Shown: positions 1 through 11,948 of the stretch, in pieces
Numbering within the stretch: position 1 is the first letter of the stretch
Layout of the letters: every line of letters starts with the position of its first letter
NCBI RefSeq assembly: GCF_017591435.1
Contig: NC_059300.1
Coordinates: 9,361,558-9,425,557 of the forward strand
Length of the DNA: 64,000 bases
Direction: 5' to 3'
Source: Portunus trituberculatus
Taxonomy: Eukaryota; Arthropoda; Malacostraca; Decapoda; Portunidae
Program-made: the position numbers and the translations under genes
Notes under the pieces: model-generated
Seen by the model: the letters and a program-made list of their open reading frames with translations, nothing else
What the model was told of the DNA's origin: nothing
Database searches by the model: none

Positions 1-654
1 CACTCGTACATATCACCACACTATCTCACCCTACTCTTTGCACCCTTAGCTATGTTTTCACTCTCTCCAGCCTCACTCAAATCATTCCCTCCTTTCCCCT
101 CAATATCTTTCACTTCACTCCCTCACCTGTTCCCTAACATATCCTCTTATCTCACAATCAGCCTTTTATTTTTTTCTTTCTCTCTTTCTCCCTTTCCGTC
201 ATTTTATTTCATCCCATCTTTCATATTCCCAACATTTTTCACCCCATCGTTATTATTTTGTTTAGCTATTTTCTTTTTACTTATGTGTTTGTCCACTACA
301 AGCCTATTAAGTAAACTCGTCACATATACTACACTCTTAAGCCTTATCATTCTTTTAAAGCATACCTTCTATCCCATTCTTCACATTCCCCGTACATTTT
401 ACTCTTTCTCTCTCATTTTTCATCTACCTGTCTATTAAAAAGCAAAATCCATCTTATAATTCACTCGAATTAAACCTTACCCATCTTATTCTTATTTTTA
501 CCTTTCTTTCAACTCCATCCTTCACATTTCCTGTACATGTTACCCTCTCATTTCTTTTTCCTTCCTGTTTACTCGAAACTTTTCCAACATACTCATCTTT
601 GGGGTTTTGGTTGGGTAGCCTACGAAAAGACTGGAGCTGGGCCTACTCTCTACT
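1..654. other. Pyrimidine-rich non-coding flank left of the KChIP exons
   Basis: This stretch is strongly C/T-biased on the + strand, with many runs of TCTC, CTTT and CCTT. It carries an open frame of 128 codons (52-438) made almost only of F, S, L, P and I, which reflects base composition and not a protein. It is probably the intron upstream of the first KChIP exon seen here. No splice-supported exon was found. Confidence 0.5.
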
Positions 655-868
655 TTTACCCCCTTCAGTATCATAACACATTATTGTATTTATTCTGATT
701 ATTCTTTCGTGATTTTAAACAGCTTCAGAAACTTATGTGGGGATTAGAATAGTGGAGACTCTGGCCATTAATCTTCCGATCTCTTTAGACCCTTCCTAAT
801 GTAAATATAATCATCTAATCATACCCAAAACTTCACGTAAAATTGCGTCCCAGTACTTAAGGGAATAA
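655..868 (-). mobile_element. 214-bp TTAA-type MITE, copy 3 (reverse orientation)
   Basis: Reverse-complementing this stretch gives a sequence collinear with the copies at 1975-2188 and 4204-4417. Shared blocks include a GGGACGCA-type terminal repeat, ACATTAGGAAG in the left half and CATAAGTTTCTGAAGCTGT in the right half. Length is again 214 bp. The flanking TTAA is degenerate (TTTA on the left, ATAA on the right), so this looks like an older copy. It ends only 25 bases before the first visible KChIP exon. Confidence 0.75.
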
Positions 869-893
869 CTCTCTTTTCTTTCCCTTCTCGCAG

Positions 894-1085
894 ACACGGA
901 GCTGGACATCATCGAGCAAGAGCCACGATATCGCCCCGAGGACATCAACGCCCTCTGCCGCACCACGCACTTCACGCGGGCCGAACTGCAGCGCCTCTAC
1001 CGGAGTTTCAAGGACCGATGCCCGACGGGAGTGGTGAGGGAGGATGCTTTCAAGGAACTCTATTTCCAAATGTTCCCCAAAGGAG
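894..1085 (+). CDS. KCNIP: KChIP-type calcium sensor, exon A (N-lobe, EF-hand 1)
   Basis: A Kv-channel-interacting protein exon. KChIPs are EF-hand calcium sensors that bind the N terminus of Kv4 channels and control their surface expression and inactivation. The exon follows a CTTCTCGCAG acceptor and ends before GTACGTG. It starts with two bases of a split codon and ends with one (phase 1). The 64-codon product reads ELDIIEQEPRYRPEDINAL, then HFTRAELQRLYRSFK, then a degenerate first EF-hand with the family's C-P-x-G pattern (DRCPTGVV), then FKELYFQMFPKG. The order and spacing match the KChIP/frequenin superfamily; the FTRAELQRLYRSFK block and later exons favour KChIP over NCS-1. GC content is far above the surrounding intron. 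The upstream exon(s), with start codon and any lipidation signal, are outside the window. Confidence 0.9.
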
Positions 1086-1093
1086 GTACGTGT

Positions 1094-1096
<3 letters not shown>

Positions 1097-1183
<87 letters not shown>
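1097..1183. repeat. (GA)n microsatellite next to the exon A donor
   Basis: About 43 uninterrupted GA units starting 11 bases downstream of the exon A splice donor. They sit close enough to affect donor recognition by purine-binding splice factors; that effect is inference. Confidence 0.98.
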
Positions 1184-1186
<3 letters not shown>

Positions 1187-1258
1187 CGTTGTTATATATA
1201 GGAAATTCCGTCAAAAAATACAAACACAAACACAAAAAAAAAAAAAACACCTATCCCC

Positions 1259-1261
<3 letters not shown>

Positions 1262-1333
<72 letters not shown>
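1262..1333. repeat. Compound (CT)n-(CA)n microsatellite
   Basis: A (CT)n run to about 1300 passes directly into (CA)n to 1333. The (CT)n part is complementary to the (GA)n array 80 bases upstream, so an intronic transcript could fold on itself here. Confidence 0.97.
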
Positions 1334-1336
<3 letters not shown>

Positions 1337-1433
1337 AAGAGCTGCGTGACGCCAACGGGATAAAACACTTCCAATATTAGCATACATAATGCACACATAT
1401 TCGCGCTCCTCGCATCTTCCACCTTCTATTTCT

Positions 1434-1503
1434 CCTGCTCCTCCTCCTGCTCTTGCTCCTCCTCCTCCTCCTCCTCCTCTCCTCCTCCTCCTCCTCCTCC
1501 TCT
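1434..1503. repeat. Imperfect (CTC)n trinucleotide tract
   Basis: CTC/CTG units with a few interruptions. The open frame across it on the minus strand is low-complexity R/G and not a gene. Confidence 0.9.
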
Positions 1504-1974
1504 CAGCATCATCATAACACCGCGGAGTTCCCAACAATGGAATACAAGTCAGATTAAGGAGATGCGAGGCGAAGCTAAGTGCAAGTACCTGGTCGCTGGC
1601 GGAGTGTGAGAATTATGACCATGTATTCTTCACCGCTTGGCTTTCCCATCTGCACTACTTTTGAAGAGGATAGAATTAAGTAGCCGGGTTCTCATGGGTG
1701 TCTTTTTTTTTTTTTTCTTATGATGGTGCAGAATGATTTTGAAGCTTACTAGAATCATGAGAACACTTAACGATCGCAGGAATTTCCGTTGAAGTTTATT
1801 GAAAGTGGTTGGGATGGGACGCCAAGTTAAATGGAGCTACATTTTTAAAAGTTCAGAAGCATTCCTACTCACATCTCGAATAATTCCAATAATTTCTACA
1901 TAATTGAAGTTACACGGTTTTTAAAGAGCGATTTTTACACTTCTGGTGACAGATGAACAAAATTTCCCACGTTA

Positions 1975-2188
1975 TTAACTCCTTCAATACTGGAACACAT
2001 TTTTACCTTGAGATCTGTATACGGTACGACCATTTTATTGACATTAGGAAGAGTCTATGGAGATTAGAAGCTTAATGGCCACAGTCTTCACTATTTCAAT
2101 CCCCCACATAAGTTTCTGAAGCTGTGTAAAACCACCAAATAGTAAGTAGAATGAATATGGAAACGCGTCAAGGTATTCAAGGGGTTAA
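1975..2188 (+). mobile_element. 214-bp TTAA-type MITE, copy 1, with intact TTAA flanks
   Basis: A short non-autonomous DNA element bounded by TTAA on both sides. Left end TTAACTCCTTCAATACTGGA; right end, read on the other strand, TTAACCCCTTGAATACCTTG, so the termini form an inverted repeat of about 20-25 bp. There is no coding capacity. TTAA target duplication with such termini fits piggyBac-type MITEs. Flanks are the two halves of another repeat whose uninterrupted copies lie at 3350-3735, which shows the insertion point exactly. Confidence 0.88.
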
Positions 2189-2630
2189 GAGGAGAAACAC
2201 TCATGAGAACAATCCTAGTCATCTCCGTGGCCTTGATAAATAGTCGTGGTAAGAGAGCAAAGCGTTTCAGAAGACTATGAAAGAAGCAATATAACTAAAT
2301 TTGGGTACTGGCAGTCTTTTTCCTTGTGGTTATGTAGGAGGAAGGCTAATTTACTTATCCTGTACCCTCTTTCATGTGATAATGGCGGAAGATTGGTATG
2401 TAATGGGGACTCAGTCGGCTCTCATACGCAAGGAGGCTCCGGGAAGACTGTGTTAACGTTCAATAAGAAGAGGGTGCTTATGTGGGTGATATATATACAG
2501 TATGGCAGTACAAGGATGGGGAAAAGTAGATGCTGGTCTGTGTGTGTGAGTATTTACAGGAGCCACGGGATCTCGCCTCTAAGTGCATCATCCAATAACT
2601 TTGCTGAATAGAAACGTGTGTCAAAAATTG

Positions 2631-2633
<3 letters not shown>

Positions 2634-2702
<69 letters not shown>
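2634..2702. repeat. (CT)n microsatellite
   Basis: About 34 CT units inside the first KChIP intron. It is followed by AT-rich sequence with TTATTTAT-type near-repeats to about 2830. Confidence 0.98.
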
Positions 2703-2705
<3 letters not shown>

Positions 2706-3349
2706 CTTATTTATCTATATATTCTTTTATTAATTTCTTTATCTAATTATTCATTTACATACTATTAATTTATTTATTCATACTCTATATTCAATTATTC
2801 ATCAACTTACTTATTTCTTTATCTTATCGTACATGCTTATTTATTTGCACTGTTGCTTGTTCATTTCTCTTCACAACAATAAAAAGAAACGTCCATAAAA
2901 CAATAACGTAAATGAATGAAAACTGCGGCCAATATTTCGTCATTGTTTCTATTTCTTTCTTTATCAATTTGTCACCTTGATTGCTTTTATAATTAAATAT
3001 TCGCTTTTACATTCACATTCATATTCAGCGATAAATTGTACTGAAGCGAGGACACACTGTATTTGTTAGGGCGTGTGTCTTTTTTAGGCGTGTTACCATG
3101 ACGCACTTAGTTACTTCATTGAGAGAGGAGAACCAAAGTAATGTAATCAGCAAAATACATCATACAAAATACTACACAATACAAAATGACTAACACACAA
3201 CACGTAATAGAACAATACAAACAAAATAATGCAAAGAAGTGAACGTTTTTGAGGTCCATCCCAATGCAGTACCTCAAGACTCCGTGCATACATAACACCT
3301 GGTAAACACACCTGGTAAACAATCCGCAGATCCTTTTGTAATAAGGCTC

Positions 3350-3735
3350 GTATTCTCAAACCCTTCTGTGCTTCACCTTCACTATTGCAAAAGGGTTTTA
3401 TTTAAATTTACAGCCGTTTTCTAGGTTTTTTTTTTTTTTACTGTTCTAGAGGCAGAATGACAAGATTTCTACATTATTAACTGGAGAAACACTCTTGAAA
3501 ACCCCGCTAATCATCTCTTTGGCCTTTGAAAATAGCGATTATGGCCGTATTCTGAAACGCTTCTGTGCTTCACCTCTACTATTTCAAGAAGATTCATTTA
3601 AATTTCCACCAGTTTTTAAGGTGTTTTTACTGTTCTAGAGGCAGAATGACAAGATTTCTACATTATTAACTGGAGAAATACTCTTGAAAACCCCGCTAAT
3701 CATCTCTATGGTCTTTGAAAATAGTCGTGGTGAGA
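3350..3735. repeat. Tandemly duplicated about 190-bp dispersed repeat (two copies)
   Basis: Two adjacent copies (about 3350-3540 and 3547-3735) share TTCTGTGCTTCACC, ACTGTTCTAGAGGCAGAATG, TTCTACATTATTAACTGGAG and CTAATCATCTCT in the same order. The same family appears interrupted by the MITE at 1975-2188 (flanks about 1900-1974 and 2189-2260), and a reverse-oriented part lies near 7575-7640. No terminal structure was identified. Confidence 0.8.
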
Positions 3736-4203
3736 GACTACGAAAAATGGTCGTGTTGAGACTACGGACTATGGACCTAAGATACATGAAAATGGTTGAT
3801 CATATGCAGATTTCGAACTGATATTTCCTAAACTTCACCACAGAGGCAGCGAAAAGAGCCATTATGACAAGACCTGGAACGAACTTGAATTTCCACTGTA
3901 GCTTCAGAAAATTAACGAAATAAAACTATACGTTAAAATTACAAGGGAAAAAGAATATGAAAATAGTACACCTGCAAAAAAAAAAAAAAAAATTCAGGAA
4001 GATACTGTAGCATTTTCAAGTTCACAAAATAATTAGCAAACTGTAAAGAAAGTTAGCCACTGAAATAACAAAAGGAAAAATAAGTGAAAGAAAATTATGA
4101 AACACTGCCAACGAAATCAACTCAAGAAGAACACTACTTTCTTTGAGTTCACATTGTCATCTGAGAAATTTGCCAAAAAACTGTGAAAAAAAAGATATAT
4201 CCA

Positions 4204-4417
4204 TTAATCCCTTCAATACTGGGACGCATTTTTACCTTGATTTTTTAATATGATTAGGCGATTTTATTTGCATTAGGAAGAGTTTGTGGAGGTCAGAAGA
4301 TTGATGGAACAGAGTCTTTACTATTCTAATCTCAACATAAGTTTCTAAAGCTGTATAAAATCGCCAAATAGTAACCAGAATAAATATGAAAATGCGTCCT
4401 GGTACTGATGAGATTAA
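4204..4417 (+). mobile_element. 214-bp TTAA-type MITE, copy 2, with intact TTAA flanks
   Basis: Starts TTAATCCCTTCAATACTGGG and ends, read on the other strand, TTAATCTCATCAGTACCAGG. Its length is identical to copy 1 and it is collinear throughout. The outer bases are TTAA on both sides, so target-site and terminal-repeat structure are preserved. It lies in the first KChIP intron. Confidence 0.88.
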
Positions 4418-5307
4418 AATGAAACAAAAAGTGAGATAATATGAAGAAAAACTCGTTAAAGAAGCAAAAAAATACAGATTCAGAAGGTAACTAGTAAAAG
4501 AAACAAGTCAAGGAGGAGTCGAGCCAGTGATTGGAAAAGGATGAGACGAGGAGACTTCTACTTATTTTTGCAACTTTTCCCGCCTCTTTCCCACTCCCAG
4601 CGCTCCGTCGCCTCACCCACCTCCTAGTCCCTAGCCCTGCTCCGCCGTCTCCACAGTACTGCCGCACCCATCCACCCTTCCACTACTCACTTTCCACCAC
4701 CAACTTTTGATTGAAAACCCAACAAAAACTAACAAAAAACTTTTCCCTTTTTCCAGAGCTCAGTTGTGTAAGGTTCATTTTTTTTTCCGACAACATAAAA
4801 TTTACCTAAACCTCACACAAGAGAGGAAAATGATTCTCTAAAAAATGGCTCCTTTTTTTTCCCCCTCTTCTACCTCTTCAGATAACGCGTCCAACAAAAC
4901 ATTTTGAAAGCCTCAACTATTTACATCTCCGAGATTAACCTTGTTAGCCCCATGATTCTTTTTCCCCTTCCTTCTTTAATTCAACAGAACTTCTTCACCA
5001 ATATACTACAAATCAACATTACACTCCAAATAGAAATTTCGTGCAAAAGCTCCTTCGGAATTTCTCACGTTAACTTAATATGGAAGCGTCATTGGAAAAG
5101 GAACGAGTGTTTTTCGTAGCCTGGTATCAATTGTGTTAGTCTTCCCGCCTTCCTTGCTGGTGTGCGGAGAATAGCAAACAGTTCCTGGCGGCTGTACGAG
5201 TAGCAATGTCTGAAACCTATGCATACTAGAGAAGCGATCTGTTGGGGTTTATTTTCGTATCTGGATAAACAACTGGTATAAATTTATGAATCTTTCCGTG
5301 AGTGTGT

Positions 5308-5308
<1 letters not shown>

Positions 5309-5378
<70 letters not shown>
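5309..5378. repeat. (AG)n microsatellite upstream of the exon B acceptor
   Basis: About 35 AG units ending roughly 40 bases before the exon B acceptor. A short T/C-rich tract (TTTTTTTCCC, then CCCCCACAG) separates it from the exon. Confidence 0.98.
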
Positions 5379-5381
<3 letters not shown>

Positions 5382-5417
5382 CACTACAATATTTTTTTCC
5401 CATCCTCTCCCCCACAG

Positions 5418-5491
5418 CTAGTTCCAGCAAGTACCCTCACTACGTTTTCAACAACTTGGACAAAGAGAGCACGGGTATAATCAACTTCGAG
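5418..5491 (+). CDS. KCNIP: KChIP-type calcium sensor, exon B (EF-hand 2)
   Basis: A 74-nt exon between a CCCCCACAG acceptor and a GTGGGT donor. Two bases complete the codon split with exon A, then 24 codons follow and the exon ends in phase 0. The product runs SSSKYPHYVFNNLD-KESTGIINFE. The EF-hand 2 loop is DKESTGIINFE plus the D that opens exon C, so loop position 12 is Asp instead of the usual Glu; the same substitution is typical of KChIP EF-2. Phases join cleanly to exons A and C, which is the strongest evidence that this small exon is real. Confidence 0.88.
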
Positions 5492-5521
5492 GTGGGTACT
5501 CCCTTCACCTGTTCTTCTACC

Positions 5522-5660
5522 CACCCCTTCCTCCTCCTCTTTTTCTTCCTCCTCCTCCTCCTCCTCCCTCCTCCTCCTCCTCCTCCTCCTCCTCCTCCTC
5601 CTCCTCCTTCTTCTTCTTCTCCTCCTCCTCCTCCTCCTCCTCCTCCTCTTCCTCCACACT
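5522..5660. repeat. Polypyrimidine (CTC/CTT)n tract just after exon B
   Basis: Trinucleotide CTC and TTC units starting about 30 bases after the exon B donor. It generates long P/S/L and R/E open frames on the two strands that are not genes. Confidence 0.95.
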
Positions 5661-6765
<1,105 letters not shown>

Positions 6766-6978
6766 GACATGATCAAGCTACTGTCGCGTCTCTCCCGTGG
6801 CTCCCTAGACGACCGCCTCAAGTGGATCTTCTCCCTCTACGACCTGAACGGCGACGGCTGCATAACGCGGCAGGAGATGACGGACGTGGTGCAGGCGGTA
6901 TTCGATCTAATGGGCAAGCACACCGACACCCCCGTGGACGAGCAGACGGTGGGGCAGAAGGTGGAGACGCTCTTTACG
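6766..6978 (+). CDS. KCNIP: KChIP-type calcium sensor, exon C (EF-hand 3)
   Basis: A 213-nt, 71-codon exon in phase 0 at both ends, from a CTTCCCTCCAG acceptor to ACG before GTAAGG. It encodes DMIKLLSRLSRGSLDDRLKW, IFSLYDLNGDGCITRQEM and TDVVQAVFDLMGKHTDTPV, ending VGQKVETLFT. The third EF-hand loop DLNGDGCITRQE has acidic or polar ligands at positions 1, 3, 5 and 9 and Glu at 12, so it should bind calcium. The segment RGS-LDDRLKW followed by LYD is the KChIP/NCS signature, and the D-x-MGK-x-T stretch with an insert before EF-4 is KChIP-like. The sequence is GC-rich and clearly coding compared with its introns. Confidence 0.93.
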
Positions 6979-7120
6979 GTAAGGCTAAGTATTAATTCAG
7001 GTTTTTCATGGTATCCTCAGATTTTTTCCTTTTTTTTTTTTTTTGCTTTATTTTTCCATTTTTCAAGTGCAGTATTATTAATTGTCATTAGCGTTTATTT
7101 GCTTACATAGCAGCCTCATA

Positions 7121-7174
<54 letters not shown>

Positions 7175-7480
7175 AGCCTCATAAAGATAATCCGGTAAGA
7201 ACAATTAAGTAAACGGAGTCCTCGTGGCCAGCTGACTAAATAATTCAATACACTGGGATGAGTTCAAGATATCACTGGAAACTTAAAACATGTGAGGCGT
7301 ACACTTCACTCACTTCATAAGGTAAATTATGAAAAATAAATCACAAAGACATACAATGAACGAAACATCATGAACAGCAACATTCCCTTTACTGCGATAA
7401 CGATTGAGCGGAGTCTGAGCCGTGATTGGTCCAAGCATCAGAGCAGAGAGACACAACGTGCTGATGGTTTTTATTTAGAC

Positions 7481-7535
<55 letters not shown>

Positions 7536-7713
7536 CCACCAAGGGACACAGTGATGATTTGCAGTGATTGTCAAAGTGTTTCTCTACTTAATGATGTAGA
7601 AATCTTGTCACTTCAACTAGAAACTTTTGAAAGTAGTCGGGATGCCGGGCCGAAGTGTTCCAGAATATAGTCCTTCACCTATCCTCAACGTGGACTCCCC
7701 CTCCTCCCCACAG
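6979..7713 (+). other. KChIP intron between exons C and D
   Basis: A 735-bp intron (GTAAGG donor, CTCCCCACAG acceptor) holding (TC)n arrays at 7122-7173 and 7482-7530 and a reverse-oriented piece of the dispersed repeat near 7575-7640. No other signal was seen. Confidence 0.75.
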
Positions 7714-7887
7714 ACACTTGACCTCAACAAGGATGGCGTCATCACGCTGGACGAGTTCACGGAGGCATGCGGGCGGGACGGCACCATCGCCTATAACATC
7801 GACGCCATGCTCCAAGGTGACATCATCTGCCTCAGTTCCGCCGACCCCGCCCCGTCCGACGCTGCCTCCCGGGACATCAGCAGGTGA
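7714..7887 (+). CDS. KCNIP: KChIP-type calcium sensor, exon D (EF-hand 4 and C terminus)
   Basis: Last visible exon, starting after CTCCCCACAG in phase 0. It encodes TLDLNKDGVITLDEFTEACG with a canonical EF-hand 4 loop (DLNKDGVITLDE), then RDGTIAYNIDAMLQ. The frame then stays open and GC-rich for 22 more residues (GDIICLSSADPA..., ending SRDISR) to a TGA at 7885-7887. Vertebrate KChIPs end about 20 residues after EF-4, so this tail is longer and unlike the usual hydrophobic end. A possible GTGACA donor lies right after the CAA-G of MLQ (7815/7816); if used, the true C terminus would lie in a further exon. The reading through to TGA is preferred because the composition stays coding-like and no convincing phase-1 exon was found downstream. 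Confidence 0.82.
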   Translation, partial: TLDLNKDGVITLDEFTEACGRDGTIAYNIDAMLQGDIICLSSADPAPSDAASRDISR

Positions 7888-8020
7888 CGCCACTACTCGC
7901 CTCGGAGGGAGCGCAATACCTGCATCATCAGAGCAACTACGTGATTTGGTCTTTAATGCCAATATCTTCTTTCAGTTGTTAGAACTGCCGCGTGATCGGA
8001 GTAAGAGAGTTGACACTGCG

Positions 8021-8067
<47 letters not shown>

Positions 8068-8182
8068 ATCTGTCCATCTATCTATCTATCTATCTATCTG
8101 TTGATCTACCTACCTATCTATCTATCTTTCTATCTGTCCGTCGCGCGCGTGGAAAGGTCATGCCTGCGGTGTACCACCTCTG

Positions 8183-8505
<323 letters not shown>

Positions 8506-9164
8506 TGCTATCAATGATAGTCGCACACTCATGTGGCCACAATATGAAAAGTTTATCATGTGCGTGGGTTTCCTGAATGTTGTTGGTGCGCAGGAGGCTT
8601 TCCTAACGGTGCACAATGACGAGATAGAGTTAATCTCTTCAGTATTCAATCTATAATGCGGCTCCAAGCTCGGCCTTGTGGCGTGACAATGAGTGAAATG
8701 GTATGCAAAACAACGCGGTGTCCTTGAATTTTTTAGGTTTTATGAACGATACTCATTTTACCTGCCATTAAATTTCATCAACGACAGAAGAGGCAGGGAG
8801 CCGCCTCGCATTCTCTCCAAGAAAGGTGGGGCGGTGCCATCTAGGACTTTCTAGGTAATCCGGGCCGCCTTATTCTCCGCCTCGGCCGTTGTCAGATAAT
8901 CAAAACGGGGACGAAATTTTCCCCAGCCTTAGGACGCCCCGCAACCCGCACTCATCAACCACTCCTACACTCGACCCAAATATTTTGATTAGTAAGCGTA
9001 GATTTATATATAAAATACATATGAATATATATACAAAAGTTTAACGACATATTTTCTACTTAATAGTTAGTTTATATAAGACGGTTTGCTATCCAGGTAG
9101 AATTTCTTTAAAGATATACTATATGAAGCTTATATATATAGAAAAAAGGATTTATACTGAGATG

Positions 9165-9182
9165 AATAAAAACGTGAATAAA
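9165..9182 (+). terminator. Candidate polyadenylation signals for the KChIP gene
   Basis: Two AATAAA hexamers 12 bases apart, about 1.3 kb after the TGA. There is no strong GT-rich downstream element, so this is only a candidate. Confidence 0.25.
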
Positions 9183-9209
9183 TAAGAGTCCACGTCACAA
9201 AAGAGGACT

Positions 9210-9869
9210 GTTGCCCGAGCGAAGACACGCTAACCGAACTGTGAGTAAGCGGCTCGGTGGAAAGGCAGTGGTCAAACAAAATACGCATCCTTCTTCTCTG
9301 ACAGCATGGACAGCAATGGCCACAAAGAAAGCCACACCTGTATTATTTCACGAAAAAAAATAACCATGGCATGGAAAAAAATACGAAACATTCCTATCAC
9401 GCTATTTCAACCTGATAACTCGTCCCTTGCCAGAGGAGGCCACACTTATCTAATTAACATGGAAGGTTCAAAGTCGTAAAGATACTTGGGAATGTGATTG
9501 TCTCTAAGGCTTTCATGTGAATTTCTTCAATACTTATCATTTATTTAAATATTCCAATATTTTCAAAGTTCATTCTTCATAGGACATGAGATGGTAGTTT
9601 TGAAAATGTGCCTTCTCAAATTGTTTGTTATGCAATGCCTTAACTGAATATTTACCATCGTAAAATGTGAGCTCTCTATAAGACATAGAAAAAATATAGA
9701 TGAATTATAGAATTATCAAATCTAACTTATAATAAAAAAAATTAAAAACTCATATTTTGTCGTTAATCTTCATTGTCAGATGCTTAAACGACCAGTGGAA
9801 GCAACACGCTCAGCCTCACAGTGCGTCACCTTCGTCTGCAGTATAGTCACCTAGCTTCGCTCGGGCAAC
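9210..9869. mobile_element. Possible inverted-repeat element with 15-bp termini
   Basis: GTTGCCCGAGCGAAG at 9210-9224 is repeated exactly in inverse orientation at 9855-9869, 660 bp apart in otherwise AT-rich sequence. No transposase or obvious target-site duplication was seen. The identity over 15 GC-rich bases is unlikely by chance, but the element class is unknown. Confidence 0.4.
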
Positions 9870-10544
9870 TTTAACACAACCACCGAATCAGTACCTACTT
9901 TCTGAAACCCATACTGAAATTTGCTGCCAGTATTCCAGACACTAAGAAAATATTGTTTATTCCACTAATTCCACATCCGTAAATTTCAAGCAGATCTATT
10001 TCGTTACCCTTGACAAATATGGTACAAAAAATCAAATTATCACTGTGATAACCCATGTTTTGGCCCCATTCTTATTTCCTAACCAAACCCGCCACACCAC
10101 ACCCTTAAATGTGACGCACAGCACTGAACCAAGATCATGCCTGGTGGTAGTACACATTGCTGCTAGAAATTACATGGTTCCTGGATTGTCATTCTACCAG
10201 TGTTCATGGCAAATTTCATCATATTTACCTTCTTAACCCGTCATTGCATCTGCAGTCAGCTTAATTTAGCAGGTTCTGTACTATAGATGACTCTAGGCTG
10301 TTACATTCTCATTTTGTTACGACCTGCTACTATGGATTTATTTTTTTAGGCAGCGTCTTACTGATTGTTGCTGCTGGACAATGTATATATCGCCTGAACA
10401 CTTCGCCAGACTATTGATGCCAAGCTGAGCCACGACGAGCGTTCAGTTACTTTTGTGATACGTGGAGGAAAGCAACAGGAAATATGTATTACTAAGAAAT
10501 ACTATCTGGAACCGAAAACAAGATAATAAACACTTTTTGAAGAG

Positions 10545-10599
<55 letters not shown>

Positions 10600-11669
10600 C
10601 ACATTCTCAAGCCATTACCTATTAAACAACATTTTCCCTGTTCCGTTTTTTAGAGGACCAAGGAATAGTGACATGATATGATATATGAGTAATAAAGATA
10701 TTTTTCGTATTAACTGCCAAATACTAGACTAGCTACTTGTTATGTATCTCACTCGTAAACAGTCGTAGCAATGCGTGTGTGGCCGTGTAACCAACATTTT
10801 CCCTCTACATTATGTTTTTCAAGGAGCAAAATGCTTCAGTCTTGATGATAAAGTAAGTTTTGTCCCAAGTGAGGATCCAGGTGCTCTACACTTGACGTGA
10901 AAGACACAGCAGGTCTACATCATCGCCGCGGTGGGCAACGTCCTGGTAAATAATCAAATTCCACAAGTATCAATAGAAAAAAATGACGAAGGCAAATGTC
11001 ACTTGAATACGCCCCACAGATAGAGGGTCTCAGGTACGTGTACAATATGAACTTTCAAGAAGCTTAACGTTTCCAACATTCCAGTCATAAGAAATGAGCA
11101 AGTATCGCTTAATTAAGCAAACGGGGCTTGGTCGCCTCCGAGGTAGTGCGTGACATTGGATGCCCGTGGTGGATGCCCGTGGTGGCAGCCTGAGGGCCGC
11201 GGAAGATGTGAGGGACAGCATAGAGATTAAGGAGGAATCATATCGCTATTTTAGCCTTTTTATGAGTTAGGCAATGAATAGGCATTATGATTAAGAGCAT
11301 GTTATCCTACTTGTACTCAATTACGATTTATCTAATCTGAAAACCAAATGTGTTGACTGACGTGATGCCTGTATAACTACTCGGTTCACTCTAAGCAGTC
11401 TTGTTGGGTCTTTGTAAAACCATCATTGATCGTAAATTGCATTCACTCTTTTCTTTCTGAGCCTTACAACTGAAAGTATTATTGACAAATATATGACGAT
11501 TTCAAATGCTACTGGAAACAGACACAAAATCCAATTGAACAACCAATCTAGAGGTTTGCGTGAGCTACGTGTCGTAAACGAATTTTTGCAGCGGACGTAC
11601 TCTTCTCTTTAAATGCACCTTATGAGAAAAGAGATGCTTCACCAGAAATCAAGGAAAAAGAAATTGATA

Positions 11670-11670
<1 letters not shown>
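9870..11670. other. Unique intergenic sequence
   Basis: AT-rich intergenic DNA with a (CT)n array at 10546-10594. Short open frames here have no family resemblance and no splice support. Confidence 0.5.

Positions 11671-11948
<278 letters not shown>

Larger units (their letters stand above)
1086..5417 (+). other. KChIP intron between exons A and B
   Basis: A 4.3-kb intron with a GTACGTG donor and a CCCCCACAG acceptor. It holds a (GA)n array 11 bases after the donor, a second (AG)n array about 40 bases before the acceptor, and (CT)n arrays at 1262-1300 and 2634-2702. It also holds two TTAA-type MITEs and a tandemly duplicated repeat near 3350-3735. The rest is AT-rich with no supported exon. 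Confidence 0.7.

Noticed and set aside
2246..2611. 121-codon plus-strand frame inside the first KChIP intron
   Set aside because: It begins inside a dispersed repeat, has no KChIP-like content, and exons A and B join in phase without it.
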